Source of the DNA: JAJDXW01 sp965223775
GTDB lineage: Bacteria > Pseudomonadota > Gammaproteobacteria > HK1
Length of the DNA: 64,000 nt
Reading direction: 5' to 3'
NCBI GenBank assembly: GCA_965223775.1
Contig: OZ245021.1
Coordinates: forward strand, 310,001 to 374,000
Shown: piece by piece, positions 53,782-62,948 of the stretch
Layout: every line of letters starts with the position of its first letter
Numbering within the stretch: the first letter of the stretch is position 1
Translations under genes and position numbers: made by a program
The notes under the pieces: generated by a model
Databases searched by the model: none
Told to the model about the DNA's origin: nothing
Seen by the model: only the letters and a program-made list of their open reading frames with translations

Positions 53782-54960
53782 TCAGGTGGCGGCCGCCCCG
53801 GTTGCCGCCGGAGCGGTGAAGCGGGCCGGCAGGCGGTCGCCAGTGGCGGCGTCGAAGAGGAAACACCGCGCCAGCGGAAAGCGCACCGCCACCTTGCGGT
53901 CGAAGTCGACGTCGTACTCCTTCGGCATCTTGACCGCGATGCTCGCGTCGTCGCCGAGGGCCACCGTGACCAGGGTCACGTCGCCGGTGAGCTCGGCCGC
54001 GTAGACGGTGGCGTCGAAGTGTCCCGTTCCCGGATCGGCCACCTCCGCGTCCTCCGGGCGGAACCCCATGACCGCGGCCGCCCCGCCGGTGCCCTTCACG
54101 CCCTCGCCCTCGACCGGGACACTCACCCCGCCCCCACTCTCGAACCGGCCGTTCTCGATGCTGCCGGGGATGAAGTTCATCGGCGGAGAACCCATGAAGC
54201 CGGCCACGAACAGGTTGGCGGGGTTGTCGTAGACCTCGCGCGGGGAGCCGATCTGCTGCAGCGCCCCGCCGTCCATGATGGCGACCCGGTGGGCGAGGGT
54301 CATCGCCTCGACCTGGTCGTGGGTCACGTAGACCGTGGTCACCCCCAGCTCGTGCTGCATGTGCTTGAGCTCCGCGCGCATGTACCCGCGGAGCTTTGCG
54401 TCGAGGTTGGAGAGCGGCTCGTCCATCAGGAAAGCGGAGGGCCGGCGCACGATGGCCCGGGCGAGGGCGACCCGCTGCCGCTGCCCCCCCGAGAGCTGGC
54501 GCGGGTAGCGCTGGAGCAGGTCCTCCATGTGGACCTGGGCCGCCGCATCGCGCACTGCCGCCGCCCGCTCGTCGGGCTTGAGTCCCCGCACCTTGAGCGG
54601 GAAGCCGATGTTCTCGGCCACCGTCTTGTGGGGGTAGAGCGCGTAGGACTGGAACACCATCGCGATGTCGCGGTACTTCGGCAGCTCGTTCGTGACGTCG
54701 GTATCGCCGAGGAGCACCTCCCCGGAGTCCGCGGTCTCGAGCCCCGCGATGATCCGGAGCGCGGTGGTCTTCCCGCACCCGGACGGCCCGAGCAGGACCA
54801 GGAACTCGCTCGGCTCGACCGCGATGCTGAGGTCCTTCACCACGTGGTTGGAGCCGAACCACTTGTTCAGCCCCTGGATGGACAGCCGCCGGGCGCGGGA
54901 ATGCGCCTGCGTTCGGGCCGCCTCCCGGCTGCCGCCAACCGCCGCGCCGACTTCGTTCAT
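53782..54960 (-). CDS. ABC transporter ATP-binding protein (MalK/UgpC family)
   Basis: The 392-residue ATPase has Walker A GPSGCGKTTALR, Q-loop FQSYALYPHKTV, signature LSGGQRQRVALARAI, Walker B LMDEPLSNLD and the H-loop THDQ. A C-terminal OB-like regulatory domain (VMGFRPEDAEV) is typical of carbohydrate importers. It overlaps the permease gene upstream by four bases. The other subunits are the next two permeases and the binding protein. Confidence 0.94.
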   Translation of the reverse strand: MNEVGAAVGGSREAARTQAHSRARRLSIQGLNKWFGSNHVVKDLSIAVEPSEFLVLLGPSGCGKTTALRIIAGLETADSGEVLLGDTDVTNELPKYRDIAMVFQSYALYPHKTVAENIGFPLKVRGLKPDERAAAVRDAAAQVHMEDLLQRYPRQLSGGQRQRVALARAIVRRPSAFLMDEPLSNLDAKLRGYMRAELKHMQHELGVTTVYVTHDQVEAMTLAHRVAIMDGGALQQIGSPREVYDNPANLFVAGFMGSPPMNFIPGSIENGRFESGGGVSVPVEGEGVKGTGGAAAVMGFRPEDAEVADPGTGHFDATVYAAELTGDVTLVTVALGDDASIAVKMPKEYDVDFDRKVAVRFPLARCFLFDAATGDRLPARFTAPAATGAAAT

Positions 54961-56048
54961 CCCTTTACCGCTCCCAGCAGGATCCCCTTGGAGATGAAGC
55001 GCTGCAGGAGCAGGGCCATCGCAATGACGGGGATGATCATGATGATGATGACCACCGCCATCGTCCACCACAGGATGCCCTTCTCGCCGCCGTTCATGCC
55101 CGCGACGAGGATCGGCAGGGTCTGGGCCTGGGTGGTCGAGAGGAACAGCGCGACCAGGTACTCGTTCCAGGAAAGGATCAGCACGAGAAGGGTGGTCGCC
55201 GCGAGCCCCGCCCGCGCGAGCGGCACGACGATCTCGAAGAACGTCGTCAGCCGCGAGGCCCCGTCGAGCTGCGCGCTTTCCTCGAGGTCCACGGGGATCG
55301 ACACGAAGAAGTCGTGCATCAGCCAGACCACGATCGGAAGGTTGACGACGGTATAGGTGAGGATGATCGCGAAGTGGGTGTCGAGCAAGCCCACCTTCTG
55401 GAACATCATGTAGATCGGCACCACCGCGACCACCGGCGGCAGGATGCGCTGCGAGATCATCCAGAACAGGATGTCGGCGTTGCCGAGGCTGCGCCGGAAG
55501 TGCCGCCCCACCGAACGCGCGAGGAGGATGAAGAGGGCCGCTGCAACCGCTGCCGCGATCCAGAGGTCCACTCCGTGGACGCCGACCACGACCGCCGCCG
55601 CAATCATCAGCGCGACGAAGATGAGGATGTTGCCGAACTTCGGCTTGTACTCGATCCGGGCGAGGGCATAGGCGGCGAGGCTCCCGACGAGCACGCAGAG
55701 CGCCGTCGAGCAGAAGGCGATGATGACGGAATTGCGGTACGGCGTGAGCGTCTCCGCGAGGGGCGACCTCGCGCTGAAGTCGAGCAGGTCCGCCCACGCG
55801 TGCAGGTTGGGCGAAAAGTCGATCCAGGGAAGGAACGAGGGCCCCTCGAATACATCGACCGGGAGCTTGAGCGACGTGATGACCAGCCAGTAGAACGGGA
55901 ACAGCACGAAGGCTGACCACAGGACGAGGAGCGAGTACACGATGATGCTCCCGCCCGTCGACATCTGGCCGATTCGGGTAGGCTCGAACCAGCGCTTCAG
56001 ACCGCTCGCGCGCGCGCTCGCCGACAGTGGGGCTCCAATCTCCGCCAT
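54957..56048 (-). CDS. ABC transporter permease (MalG type)
   Basis: The 363-residue inner-membrane protein has about eight hydrophobic segments and the EAA loop EESAQLDGASRLTTFFEIVV that contacts the ATPase. The pair of helices around VVVGVHGVDLWIAAAVAAAL is an insertion of roughly 60 residues beyond the normal six-helix MalG. It overlaps the ATPase gene. A 211-bp spacer with a small tandem repeat separates it from the first permease. Confidence 0.92.
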   Translation of the reverse strand: MAEIGAPLSASARASGLKRWFEPTRIGQMSTGGSIIVYSLLVLWSAFVLFPFYWLVITSLKLPVDVFEGPSFLPWIDFSPNLHAWADLLDFSARSPLAETLTPYRNSVIIAFCSTALCVLVGSLAAYALARIEYKPKFGNILIFVALMIAAAVVVGVHGVDLWIAAAVAAALFILLARSVGRHFRRSLGNADILFWMISQRILPPVVAVVPIYMMFQKVGLLDTHFAIILTYTVVNLPIVVWLMHDFFVSIPVDLEESAQLDGASRLTTFFEIVVPLARAGLAATTLLVLILSWNEYLVALFLSTTQAQTLPILVAGMNGGEKGILWWTMAVVIIIMIIPVIAMALLLQRFISKGILLGAVKG

Positions 56049-56109
56049 CGCCGTCAGCCGTCCCTTCCGTGCTCGATGATCGCCGGTGATGCCCGCCGGG
56101 TCCCGGGCC

Positions 56110-56145
56110 GGGCTCCGGGGCGGGCTCCGGGGCGGGCTCCGGGGC
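56110..56145. repeat. 12-bp tandem repeat, three units
   Basis: The unit GGGCTCCGGGGC occurs three times in the spacer between the two permease genes. The spacer also has a 69-codon minus-strand frame starting MMWGMNSNAARTP that is only Arg/Pro/Gly repeats, which I do not call a gene. Confidence 0.7.
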
Positions 56146-56259
56146 GCGAAGTCGGGGTCGCCTCGCCGGCACGAGAGCAGCCGTTGCCGTCAGCTTGCCG
56201 TCCGCCTGCCGGCGGCCGGGCGGCCGGCGTGCGCGCCGCGTTCGAGTTCATTCCCCACA

Positions 56260-57447
56260 TCATCCGTGCACCGGGGCCCGCTTTCGGACCACCAGCATGA
56301 AGTAGGAGACGCACAGGACCACCGTCACGAAGAGCAGCAGGTACGAGATCGCCGCCGACTGCGCCGGATCCAGCGCCCGCCACGCGAAGAACGAATGCAG
56401 GGTCATCGACTCGGTCGCGATGCCGGGCCCGCCGCCCGTCATCATGTTGGGCAGGTCGACGAGCTTGAACCCTTCGATGACCCGGATGAGCATCACCGTG
56501 GCCGCCACCGGCACGATCTGCGGCCACGTGATCTCGCGGAAGATCTGCCAGCTCCCGGCTCCGTCCACGTGGCCGGCTTCGACGAGGTCGCGGGGAACGT
56601 TCTCGAGCGCCGCGAGCAGGACCACGAAGATGAAGGGGATCCACTGCCAGGAATCGCCGACGATGATGAAGGCGCGCGCCGTCCAGGGGTTCACCGCCCA
56701 CGCGAAGTCGCCGAGGCCCACCCACTGCCAGATCGGCGCGAACGGACCCTTGCCGGTATCGGCCAGCATGCGGAAGGTGAAGCCGATGCCGATGGGGGTC
56801 ACCATCATCGGCAGGAAGAAGACGAGGCGGAAGAACGTTCGCCCCCGTATGGGCTGCGAACAGAGGATCGCGAGCCCGAGCCCGATCAGGAACTGGATCC
56901 CGCAGCCGACCACGACGTAGAACAGGGTCACCCCGAGGGTGCCGAGCCGCGTGCCGCTGAACAGGGTCGCGGCGAACATGAAGGAGAGCCCGAAAAGGAC
57001 GCTCGCGGTGATCAGCCGGCCGACCGTCCCGACCACGCTGACCCGACCGCTCCGTCCCCGGAAGTACCGGAAGAGCCACCAGCCGAGGAGGGCGGCCGCG
57101 GCAAGGGTCACGATCCACCCGAGCGGGCTCACTTCCTCGAAGGTGCCGAGGAAGTGCCATTGCTCCGAGCCGAAGAGCTGCTTCTCGTAATTGCGTGCGC
57201 CGACGTACCGCATGCGGTAGCCGCCGCCGCGAAGCCGCACCCGCGACAGGGACAGGATGAAGGTCGCGATCAGGGGGAAGATCGAGAAGATGAGGATCAT
57301 GACCACGGCGGGCATGATGAAGAGCTGGCGGGACTGGCGGTCGAACCACTCCGACCACCGTCCGCCGCGCGCCGCCACCGTGGTTGCGGCGGCGGCCGGG
57401 TCCTCTCCCGGCCGCCGCCCGCCGATTGCGCCGTCCCGTGTTGCCAC
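56260..57447 (-). CDS. ABC transporter permease (MalF type)
   Basis: The 395-residue permease has an N-terminal helix FIMPAVVMILIFSIFPLIAT, a large first periplasmic loop, five further helices and the EAA loop DLVEAGHVDGAGSWQIFREI. Two extra segments (LGWIVTLAAAALLGWWLF and LITASVLFGLSFMFAATLF) lie before the transport domain. It pairs with the MalG-type protein to form the channel. It begins 38 bases after the binding-protein gene ends. Confidence 0.92.
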   Translation of the reverse strand: MATRDGAIGGRRPGEDPAAAATTVAARGGRWSEWFDRQSRQLFIMPAVVMILIFSIFPLIATFILSLSRVRLRGGGYRMRYVGARNYEKQLFGSEQWHFLGTFEEVSPLGWIVTLAAAALLGWWLFRYFRGRSGRVSVVGTVGRLITASVLFGLSFMFAATLFSGTRLGTLGVTLFYVVVGCGIQFLIGLGLAILCSQPIRGRTFFRLVFFLPMMVTPIGIGFTFRMLADTGKGPFAPIWQWVGLGDFAWAVNPWTARAFIIVGDSWQWIPFIFVVLLAALENVPRDLVEAGHVDGAGSWQIFREITWPQIVPVAATVMLIRVIEGFKLVDLPNMMTGGGPGIATESMTLHSFFAWRALDPAQSAAISYLLLFVTVVLCVSYFMLVVRKRAPVHG

Positions 57448-57485
57448 GATTCTCGATCTTCAATCGCGGCGGGACGGGTTTCCGG

Positions 57486-58979
57486 CTAGTTGGTGATGCC
57501 GAGGGACGCGCGGTAGAGAGCGGCCTGCCGCTCGCGGCCGAAGTCCTCGGTGACCTCCTCCCAGCATTCGTAGATGTTGTCCATCGTATCCTCGGCCGTG
57601 ATCTCGCCGGCGAGGAATCGGGCGACCTCTCGGTCGAGACAGATGCCTTCATACTGCTGGGTGCCGGGGATGCGAAGGTCGGAGGCCATGTTCGGGCTGT
57701 TCAAGCTCTGCCCGATGGCGCCGAGGTAGTTCTCGGCAGACTCCTGCGAGAAGCCCGCGTCGACCCACGGCTGGATGTCCTCGAACTGCGAGATGCGGTA
57801 CGGGTTGTAGCCCGTCCAGCCCTGCGTCACGTCGAAGTTGGACTGCTCCGGCGCGTTCATGTACGACAGGAAGTCGTAGGCGGCCGCGATCACCTCCGGG
57901 TCCGACTTGGCGTTGACCGCTCCCGACCAGCCGCCGAACGCGGCGAAGGGGGTGTGGTTGACGCCGTCGATCGCGTGCGGGCAGAGCTCGGGCGTGCAGT
58001 CCACGAGCTTTCCGGTCGCCCGGTCCACGACCCGGCGCGAGCCCGGCAGGATCTTGGAGGCGATGAGCCCGTCGATCTTCGACTGGGAGAGGTCGATCGA
58101 GAGCGGCCCGATGTCGCCCCATTCGAGCAGGAGGGCGCAGCGTCCCGTAAGCACGATGGGCCGGGTGTCCGTCACGTCGAGGTTGAGCTCGTCCGGCGGG
58201 CCGTACTTGCCGGTCTCCTTGAGGATCCGGAGCGCCTCGGCGAAGCCTTCGTTCCGGACCAGGGGCTCCATCGTCTCGGTGTCGAAGAAGATGCCCTGCC
58301 CCGTGCCCTGGCTCTGCAGGAAGGCGCCGGCGACCGAGAGGCTCAGCCAGAAGCTCTGCGCGTTGCGCTTCTTGAACAGGCACGAGCCGTAGTCGGGCTC
58401 GCCGTCGCCGTTCATGTCCTGGCCGTGGACCGCCGCCGCGACCTCGAGGTACTCGTCCCAGGTGTCCGGCGGCTCAAGGCCGTTCTTCGCGAGCACGTCG
58501 TGGCGGTAGTACATCATGTGGAAGTCGCCGTCCACGGTGATGAGGTAGGTCTTGCCGTCGATCTTCTGGTTGAACTCCCGGAAGTAGGGGGCGATGTCGT
58601 CGAACTTGAGGCCGGGGTCGTTCGCCACGAAGTCGCTCAAGTCGGCGAGCAGGTCGCTGTCCGCGAGCTCGACTGCCCAGCCCGATGCGAAGACGCCCAC
58701 GTCGATCGAGTTCGTGCCCGTCGACCAGTCGGTGAGCAGCTTCTGGAAGAGGTCGGCGAACGGCACCGTCGCGACCTTGATGGTCGCGCCGGTCGCTGCC
58801 TTGAACTCCTCGCCGCGCTGCTCGAGCCGCCCGGCGATAACCGGTCCCGGCCGGGTGAGGATGTTGACGGTGACGCCCTCGTGCTTCATCTGGGCGTGCG
58901 CCACGGGAGCGAGCGCCATCGCGGTGGTCAGGGCCGCGGCGCCGATCGTTGCCGCCGCCAGGGAGCGTTTGATGGTCAT
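57486..58979 (-). CDS. ABC transporter extracellular substrate-binding protein (family 1)
   Basis: The 497-residue protein starts MTIKRSLAAATIGAAALTTA and is cut after AHA, a clear signal peptide. The mature part has the family 1 fold: FKAATGATIKVATVPFADLF, VDGDFHMMYYRHDVLAKNGL and TWDEYLEVAAAVHG. A loop DMNGDGEPDYGSC looks like a calcium site. GGAGG precedes the ATG. It is longer than most sugar-binding proteins (about 430), and the ligand is unknown. It heads the importer operon. Confidence 0.92.
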   Translation of the reverse strand: MTIKRSLAAATIGAAALTTAMALAPVAHAQMKHEGVTVNILTRPGPVIAGRLEQRGEEFKAATGATIKVATVPFADLFQKLLTDWSTGTNSIDVGVFASGWAVELADSDLLADLSDFVANDPGLKFDDIAPYFREFNQKIDGKTYLITVDGDFHMMYYRHDVLAKNGLEPPDTWDEYLEVAAAVHGQDMNGDGEPDYGSCLFKKRNAQSFWLSLSVAGAFLQSQGTGQGIFFDTETMEPLVRNEGFAEALRILKETGKYGPPDELNLDVTDTRPIVLTGRCALLLEWGDIGPLSIDLSQSKIDGLIASKILPGSRRVVDRATGKLVDCTPELCPHAIDGVNHTPFAAFGGWSGAVNAKSDPEVIAAAYDFLSYMNAPEQSNFDVTQGWTGYNPYRISQFEDIQPWVDAGFSQESAENYLGAIGQSLNSPNMASDLRIPGTQQYEGICLDREVARFLAGEITAEDTMDNIYECWEEVTEDFGRERQAALYRASLGITN

Positions 58980-59391
58980 TTCAATGCCTCCGGTATTCCA
59001 ATGCCTTCGGCAGGATGTCCGCATCCGATAGGGAGTCCACCTGCCACAACCGCCCGAACATGCCACCCGGCATGCTGCTCGCCAAGGATACGGTCGAACC
59101 GGAAGCGAGTCGAGGGTGCACGGCCCGCCCCGACTCCGCGCCCTTGCCCTTGCCCTCGCCCTCGTCCGGTCGACCCGGGGAGGTCGAGGGTGCAAGGCCA
59201 TGAGGCGGGTGGAGACGCTTCAGGCCGCCGCCGCCGCTCGCAGGCGCCCGCCCGGAGAGCGCGCCGCCATTCGGGTCCGCCGGAACGTCCGCCGACCCTG
59301 GCGCCAGCGCCAGCGCGGGCGCCGGCGGTTCGGATCGGGCCGCGCCCGGGAACCCGCCCGAGCCGTCGGGCGCGGCGCGCAAGTCCGACGC
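58980..59391. other. 412-bp intergenic region upstream of the importer operon
   Basis: It should hold the promoter of the binding-protein gene. TCGAGGGTGCA occurs twice in the same direction, at about 59110 and 59184, each followed by a G-rich tract, and CCCGACTCCGC-type GC-rich sequence fills the rest. I see no gene; the frames that cross it are low-complexity. Confidence 0.5.
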
Positions 59392-60471
59392 CTACGAGAC
59401 CTTGGGAAGCACCTCGTTCTTGAGGAGAGACATCGACTCGTACCACGCGTCGTAGGGGTCCCACTCGTGCCCCATGGCGAGCAGGGTTCCGAACTTGCCG
59501 ATCTCGCCCCGGAGATCGTTGAGCTGCTGGGCGACCTCGTCCACGCTCCCGACGATGAACACGTTGTCGATGAGATAGTCGACGGTGACGTCCGAGTCGG
59601 CCATGTCGGGATCGGTCTTGAAGAGCCCCATCATCCCCACCTTGGGAAGGAGCCGGAAGAAGTACCCCTCGAAATCCCGGGCGAGGACGCCCTCGCGCGC
59701 GAGCTTCCGGGCCTTGGCCCCCGTTTCGGCCACGAGGACCTCGCGGGCCACCCGCCACGCTCCGCAGTCCGCTTCCCGTCCCGCCTCGCGGGCGCCCTCG
59801 TCGATGGCGTCCCAGTGGGTCTTGAGGAGAACCGGCGGGACCAAGTTGATGGACATCGGGATCCAGCCCCGGCTGGCCGCCATCTTGAGGGTGGACGATC
59901 GCGGAGACACCCCCGCGACCCCGATCGGCGGGTGCGGCTGCTGGTACGGCCGGATGTGGGCGCGAAGCCCGACGTCGTCCTCGGGCTCGGGGATCGTGAA
60001 GCTGAATCCCTCGTTCTCGTACAGCCCGGGCTTGGGATCGGTCCAGAGCTGGAGGATCGTGTCCAGGGCGGCCCGGGTGTAGGTCCGGCTGTCGACGGCC
60101 GGATTGTCTCCCCAGTAGCCGAACACCCGCATGTCGCCGGGGAAGCTCCCGGTTCCGACGCCCCAGTTGAAGCGGCCCTCCGCCATGTGGTCGAGCTGGG
60201 CGATCCGGTTGGCGAGGACGAAGGGGTTGTGGTTGGGCATGCAGCTCACCCCGGTCCCGAGCCGGATCTGCTTCGTCAGCGGGATCGCCTGCGCGATGAG
60301 CAGCTCCGGCGAGGGAATGTTCTCCCACACCGCCGTGAAGTGCTCGCCGATCCACGCCTCGGAGTACCCGAGCTCGTCGAGCTTGACGATCTGGTCCAGA
60401 TCCGCCTTCAGGGTTTCGGTGAGATTGGCCCCGGGGGGGTGCAGAGGCATGGTGAACAGACCAAGTTCCAT
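59392..60471 (-). CDS. luciferase-like FMN-dependent monooxygenase
   Basis: The 359-residue TIM-barrel flavoprotein belongs to the bacterial-luciferase superfamily. Signs are MELGLFTMPLHPPG, ELGYSEAWIGEHFTAVWENI, IRLGTGVSCMPNHNPFVLAN and RFNWGVGTGSFPGDMRVFG. It uses reduced FMN from a partner reductase to oxidise an organic substrate, perhaps a sulfonate, aldehyde or cyclic ketone. A second, divergent family member starts at 61452. Its own promoter region contains the 11-bp tandem repeat. Confidence 0.9.
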   Translation of the reverse strand: MELGLFTMPLHPPGANLTETLKADLDQIVKLDELGYSEAWIGEHFTAVWENIPSPELLIAQAIPLTKQIRLGTGVSCMPNHNPFVLANRIAQLDHMAEGRFNWGVGTGSFPGDMRVFGYWGDNPAVDSRTYTRAALDTILQLWTDPKPGLYENEGFSFTIPEPEDDVGLRAHIRPYQQPHPPIGVAGVSPRSSTLKMAASRGWIPMSINLVPPVLLKTHWDAIDEGAREAGREADCGAWRVAREVLVAETGAKARKLAREGVLARDFEGYFFRLLPKVGMMGLFKTDPDMADSDVTVDYLIDNVFIVGSVDEVAQQLNDLRGEIGKFGTLLAMGHEWDPYDAWYESMSLLKNEVLPKVS

Positions 60472-60490
60472 TTCTGTGGCTCTCCTGGAA

Positions 60491-60545
60491 ACGGGGTCAA
60501 GACAGGGTCAGGACGGGGTCAGGACGGGGTCAGGACGGGGTCAAC
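60491..60545. repeat. 11-bp tandem repeat, five units
   Basis: Five copies of ACGGGGTCAGG (the outer units have one to three changes) fill the short gap between the coaE stop and the luciferase-like gene start. Iterated sites like this can bind a regulator or slip in length. Confidence 0.75.
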
Positions 60546-60551
60546 ACCCGG

Positions 60552-61208
60552 TCAGCGTAGCGGGGGAGAAGCGGCCCCACAAGCGCCGCGGTCCATCTTC
60601 GCGGCCAGCGCATCGACGGCCGCGGCGAGGGCATCGAGGGTGCCGTCGTTACGGATGACACGGTCCGCGCGGGCTTCGCGCTCCGCGTTGCCGAGCTGTG
60701 CGTCGATGCGGGCGCGGGCCGCCTCCGGCGTCAGGCGATTGCGGGCGACCAGGCGTTCGAGCGCCCGCTCGGGCGACGTGCTGACCGCCCAGACCTCGTC
60801 GCACAGCTCGTCCCATCCGGCCTCGAACAGCACCGCCGCGTCGAGAACGATGAAGGGAGGAGGGGAGGGACGGGCCCGGACCCGTTCGATCTCGCTCCGC
60901 ATCCGCTCCCTCATCGGAGGGTGGGTCAGGCGGTTGAGCTCGGCGAGCCGCTGCGAATCGCCGAACACCAGCCGGCCGAGGCGCGGGCGCAGGATCTCTC
61001 CCGACTCGTCGAGGATCTCCGGTCCGAACGCGGCGACGACCGCCGCGCAGGCCTCCCCGCCGCGCATGAGAACCCGATGGCCCACCCGATCGGCGTCGAT
61101 GATGTGCGCTCCGAGCGCGCCGAGCCGCTCGGACACCGTCGACTTGCCGGCCGCGATCCCCCCCGTGAGCCCGACGACCGGCGGCGCGAATTCAACCTTC
61201 CGAATCAA
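60552..61208 (-). CDS. coaE: dephospho-CoA kinase
   Basis: CoaE adds the 3'-phosphate in the last step of coenzyme A synthesis. The 218-residue product has the P-loop VGLTGGIAAGKSTVSERLGA near residue 12, HIIDADRVGHRVL and LTHPPMRERM, as in the family. No ATG is available before the P-loop; TTG at 61208 with GGAAGG upstream is the best start. It is not in the common gacA/pilD-coaE context. The protein is complete and should be functional. Confidence 0.92.
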   Translation of the reverse strand: MIRKVEFAPPVVGLTGGIAAGKSTVSERLGALGAHIIDADRVGHRVLMRGGEACAAVVAAFGPEILDESGEILRPRLGRLVFGDSQRLAELNRLTHPPMRERMRSEIERVRARPSPPPFIVLDAAVLFEAGWDELCDEVWAVSTSPERALERLVARNRLTPEAARARIDAQLGNAEREARADRVIRNDGTLDALAAAVDALAAKMDRGACGAASPPLR

Positions 61209-61451
61209 GCCGCTTCCTTCCCTTTTCTCGCTTCTGTCCCGACCCGTCCCGCATCCTGACCTGTCTCGCCGCTCGCCGGATGGCCCGTCCCCGTCTCTCC
61301 CCGCGCGAGGTGGTTGCTCCGCCGCGGGGCCCGCTCGACCTCCGCCCGACCTCCACCCGGCCCGCACCCGCCGCTCGGGTCCCATCGTTGCCGAACCGGC
61401 GCGACAATGCCATGCTTTCGGGTTCGGAACGACGCAATCGGGACGATCAGC

Positions 61452-62717
61452 ATGCGCTTCGGGGTCTTCTACGAGCTGCAGCTTCCCAAGCCATGGGATG
61501 AAGGCGACGAGCATCGCCTGTTCAAGGAGGCGCTCGAGCAGGTGGTCCTCGCCGACCGCCTCGGCTTCGACTATGCGTGGGAGGTCGAGCACCATTTCCT
61601 CGACGAGTACTCCCACTCGTCGGCGCCGGAGGTGTTCCTCGCCGCCGCGGCCGCCCGCACCTCGGGCATCCGGCTCGGGCACGGAATCCGCCAGGTGATT
61701 CCGAACTACAACCACCCCGCGCGCACCGCCGAGTGCGTCGCGACCCTGGATCTTCTGTCCGACGGCCGGGTGGACCTCGGGATCGGGGAGGGCGCGACCC
61801 GGCTGGAGCTCGGCGCTTTCGGCATCAAGGCGAAGACGAAACGGGCACGGTCCCTGGAAGCGGCCGAGCAGATCTGCAACATGATGGTGCTCACGCCCTA
61901 CCCCGGCTTCGAGGGCGAGGGGTTCTCCATGCCCTGCCGCAACGTTCTTCCGAAACCGATTCAGCGTCCCCATCCGCCCGTCTGGATGGCCTGCACGAAC
62001 CGCGAGACCATCAAGGTCGCGGCCCGGAACGGGGTCGGGGCGCTCGCATTCGCCTTCCTGGACCCGGACGAGGCCCGCAACTGGTCGAAGATCTACTACG
62101 ACATCATCCGCAGCGACGAGTGCGTGCCGCTCGGACACGCCGTCAATCCGAACCTCGCCATGGTGTCCGCCTTCTCGATGCACGAGGACCGCGCGGAGGC
62201 GATCCGCCGCGGCCAGGACAACTTCGAGTTCTTCCGGTATGCGCAGCAGAAGCTCGTGGCGGAGGACTTCGTGCCGGGCTACAGCGACATGTGGAACGAG
62301 TTCGTGGAGAAGCGGGGCGACGCTTCCGACCGGCTCATCCAGGCCGCCCTCGCCCGGGCGGAGTTCGACGGGGCGGGGATCGGGACGCCGGACGACATGG
62401 AGCGCCATCTCCGGGATTTTCAGGAGGCCGGGGTCGACCAGGTGATCTTCATGCAGCAGGCGGGGCGCAACACCCACTCGAACATCTGCGAGTCGCTCGA
62501 TCTGTTCGCCCGGACGGTGATGCCGAAGTTCCAGGCCGAAGTGGCCGCGCGCGAGGCGCGCAAGGCGGAATCGCTCCGGCCCCATCTGGAGGCCGCGGTC
62601 GCCCGCAAGCGGTTCATGCCGCCGATCGCCCGCGAGGACGTGCCGGTGGTGCCGGCGGCGGTGAAGGCGGCGACCTTCGACGCGCTGGCCGCGGCCCGGA
62701 AGAGCGCCGCCGACTGA
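61452..62717 (+). CDS. luciferase-like FMN-dependent monooxygenase
   Basis: The 421-residue protein opens MRFGVFYELQLPKPWDEGDE and has RLGFDYAWEVEHHFLDEYSH, GIRLGHGIRQVIPNYNHPAR and GRVDLGIGEGATRLELGAFG, all luciferase-superfamily markers. It is longer than the other member at 59392 because of a C-terminal helical tail ending ALAAARKSAAD. The two are only distantly alike. An upstream in-frame start 15 codons earlier is possible. The substrate is unknown. Confidence 0.9.
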   Translation: MRFGVFYELQLPKPWDEGDEHRLFKEALEQVVLADRLGFDYAWEVEHHFLDEYSHSSAPEVFLAAAAARTSGIRLGHGIRQVIPNYNHPARTAECVATLDLLSDGRVDLGIGEGATRLELGAFGIKAKTKRARSLEAAEQICNMMVLTPYPGFEGEGFSMPCRNVLPKPIQRPHPPVWMACTNRETIKVAARNGVGALAFAFLDPDEARNWSKIYYDIIRSDECVPLGHAVNPNLAMVSAFSMHEDRAEAIRRGQDNFEFFRYAQQKLVAEDFVPGYSDMWNEFVEKRGDASDRLIQAALARAEFDGAGIGTPDDMERHLRDFQEAGVDQVIFMQQAGRNTHSNICESLDLFARTVMPKFQAEVAAREARKAESLRPHLEAAVARKRFMPPIAREDVPVVPAAVKAATFDALAAARKSAAD

Positions 62718-62724
62718 ACCGCCC

Positions 62725-62860
62725 CTGGCCCTCGTTTTTCGCCGGTCTTCGCCCGCGGACTCCGATCCGTTTGCTGCAAGGAGGGCGTATTCCCCTGAGC
62801 CGCTTCGATGTGGTGTCGGCTGACGGTTCAGCGTCAATCGGTTCGTTCACCCGGTCGGGG
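62725..62860. repeat. degenerate R1-like repeat, copy 4
   Basis: Bases CGGACTCCGATCC, GAGCCGCTTCGAT and GTGTCGGCTGACGGTTCAGCG align in order with the R1 core, with CTGGCCC near the left. The terminal repeats are no longer recognisable. It lies between the luciferase-like gene and the MFS gene. Confidence 0.5.
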
Positions 62861-62948
62861 CGGTGTTTCGCCCCACTTCGAAGGAAGCCGGGCAAGGCAT
62901 GCGGATTGGTGACGGACGAACCGGACCCGCGCCGGGCGATCGGCCCCG

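Noticed and set aside
58981..59382. 133-residue minus-strand frame upstream of the binding-protein gene
   Set aside because: Low-complexity Gly/Pro/Ala sequence in a promoter region without a ribosome site.
60491..60545. CRISPR array
   Set aside because: Units are 11 bp and directly joined with no spacers; it is a simple tandem repeat.
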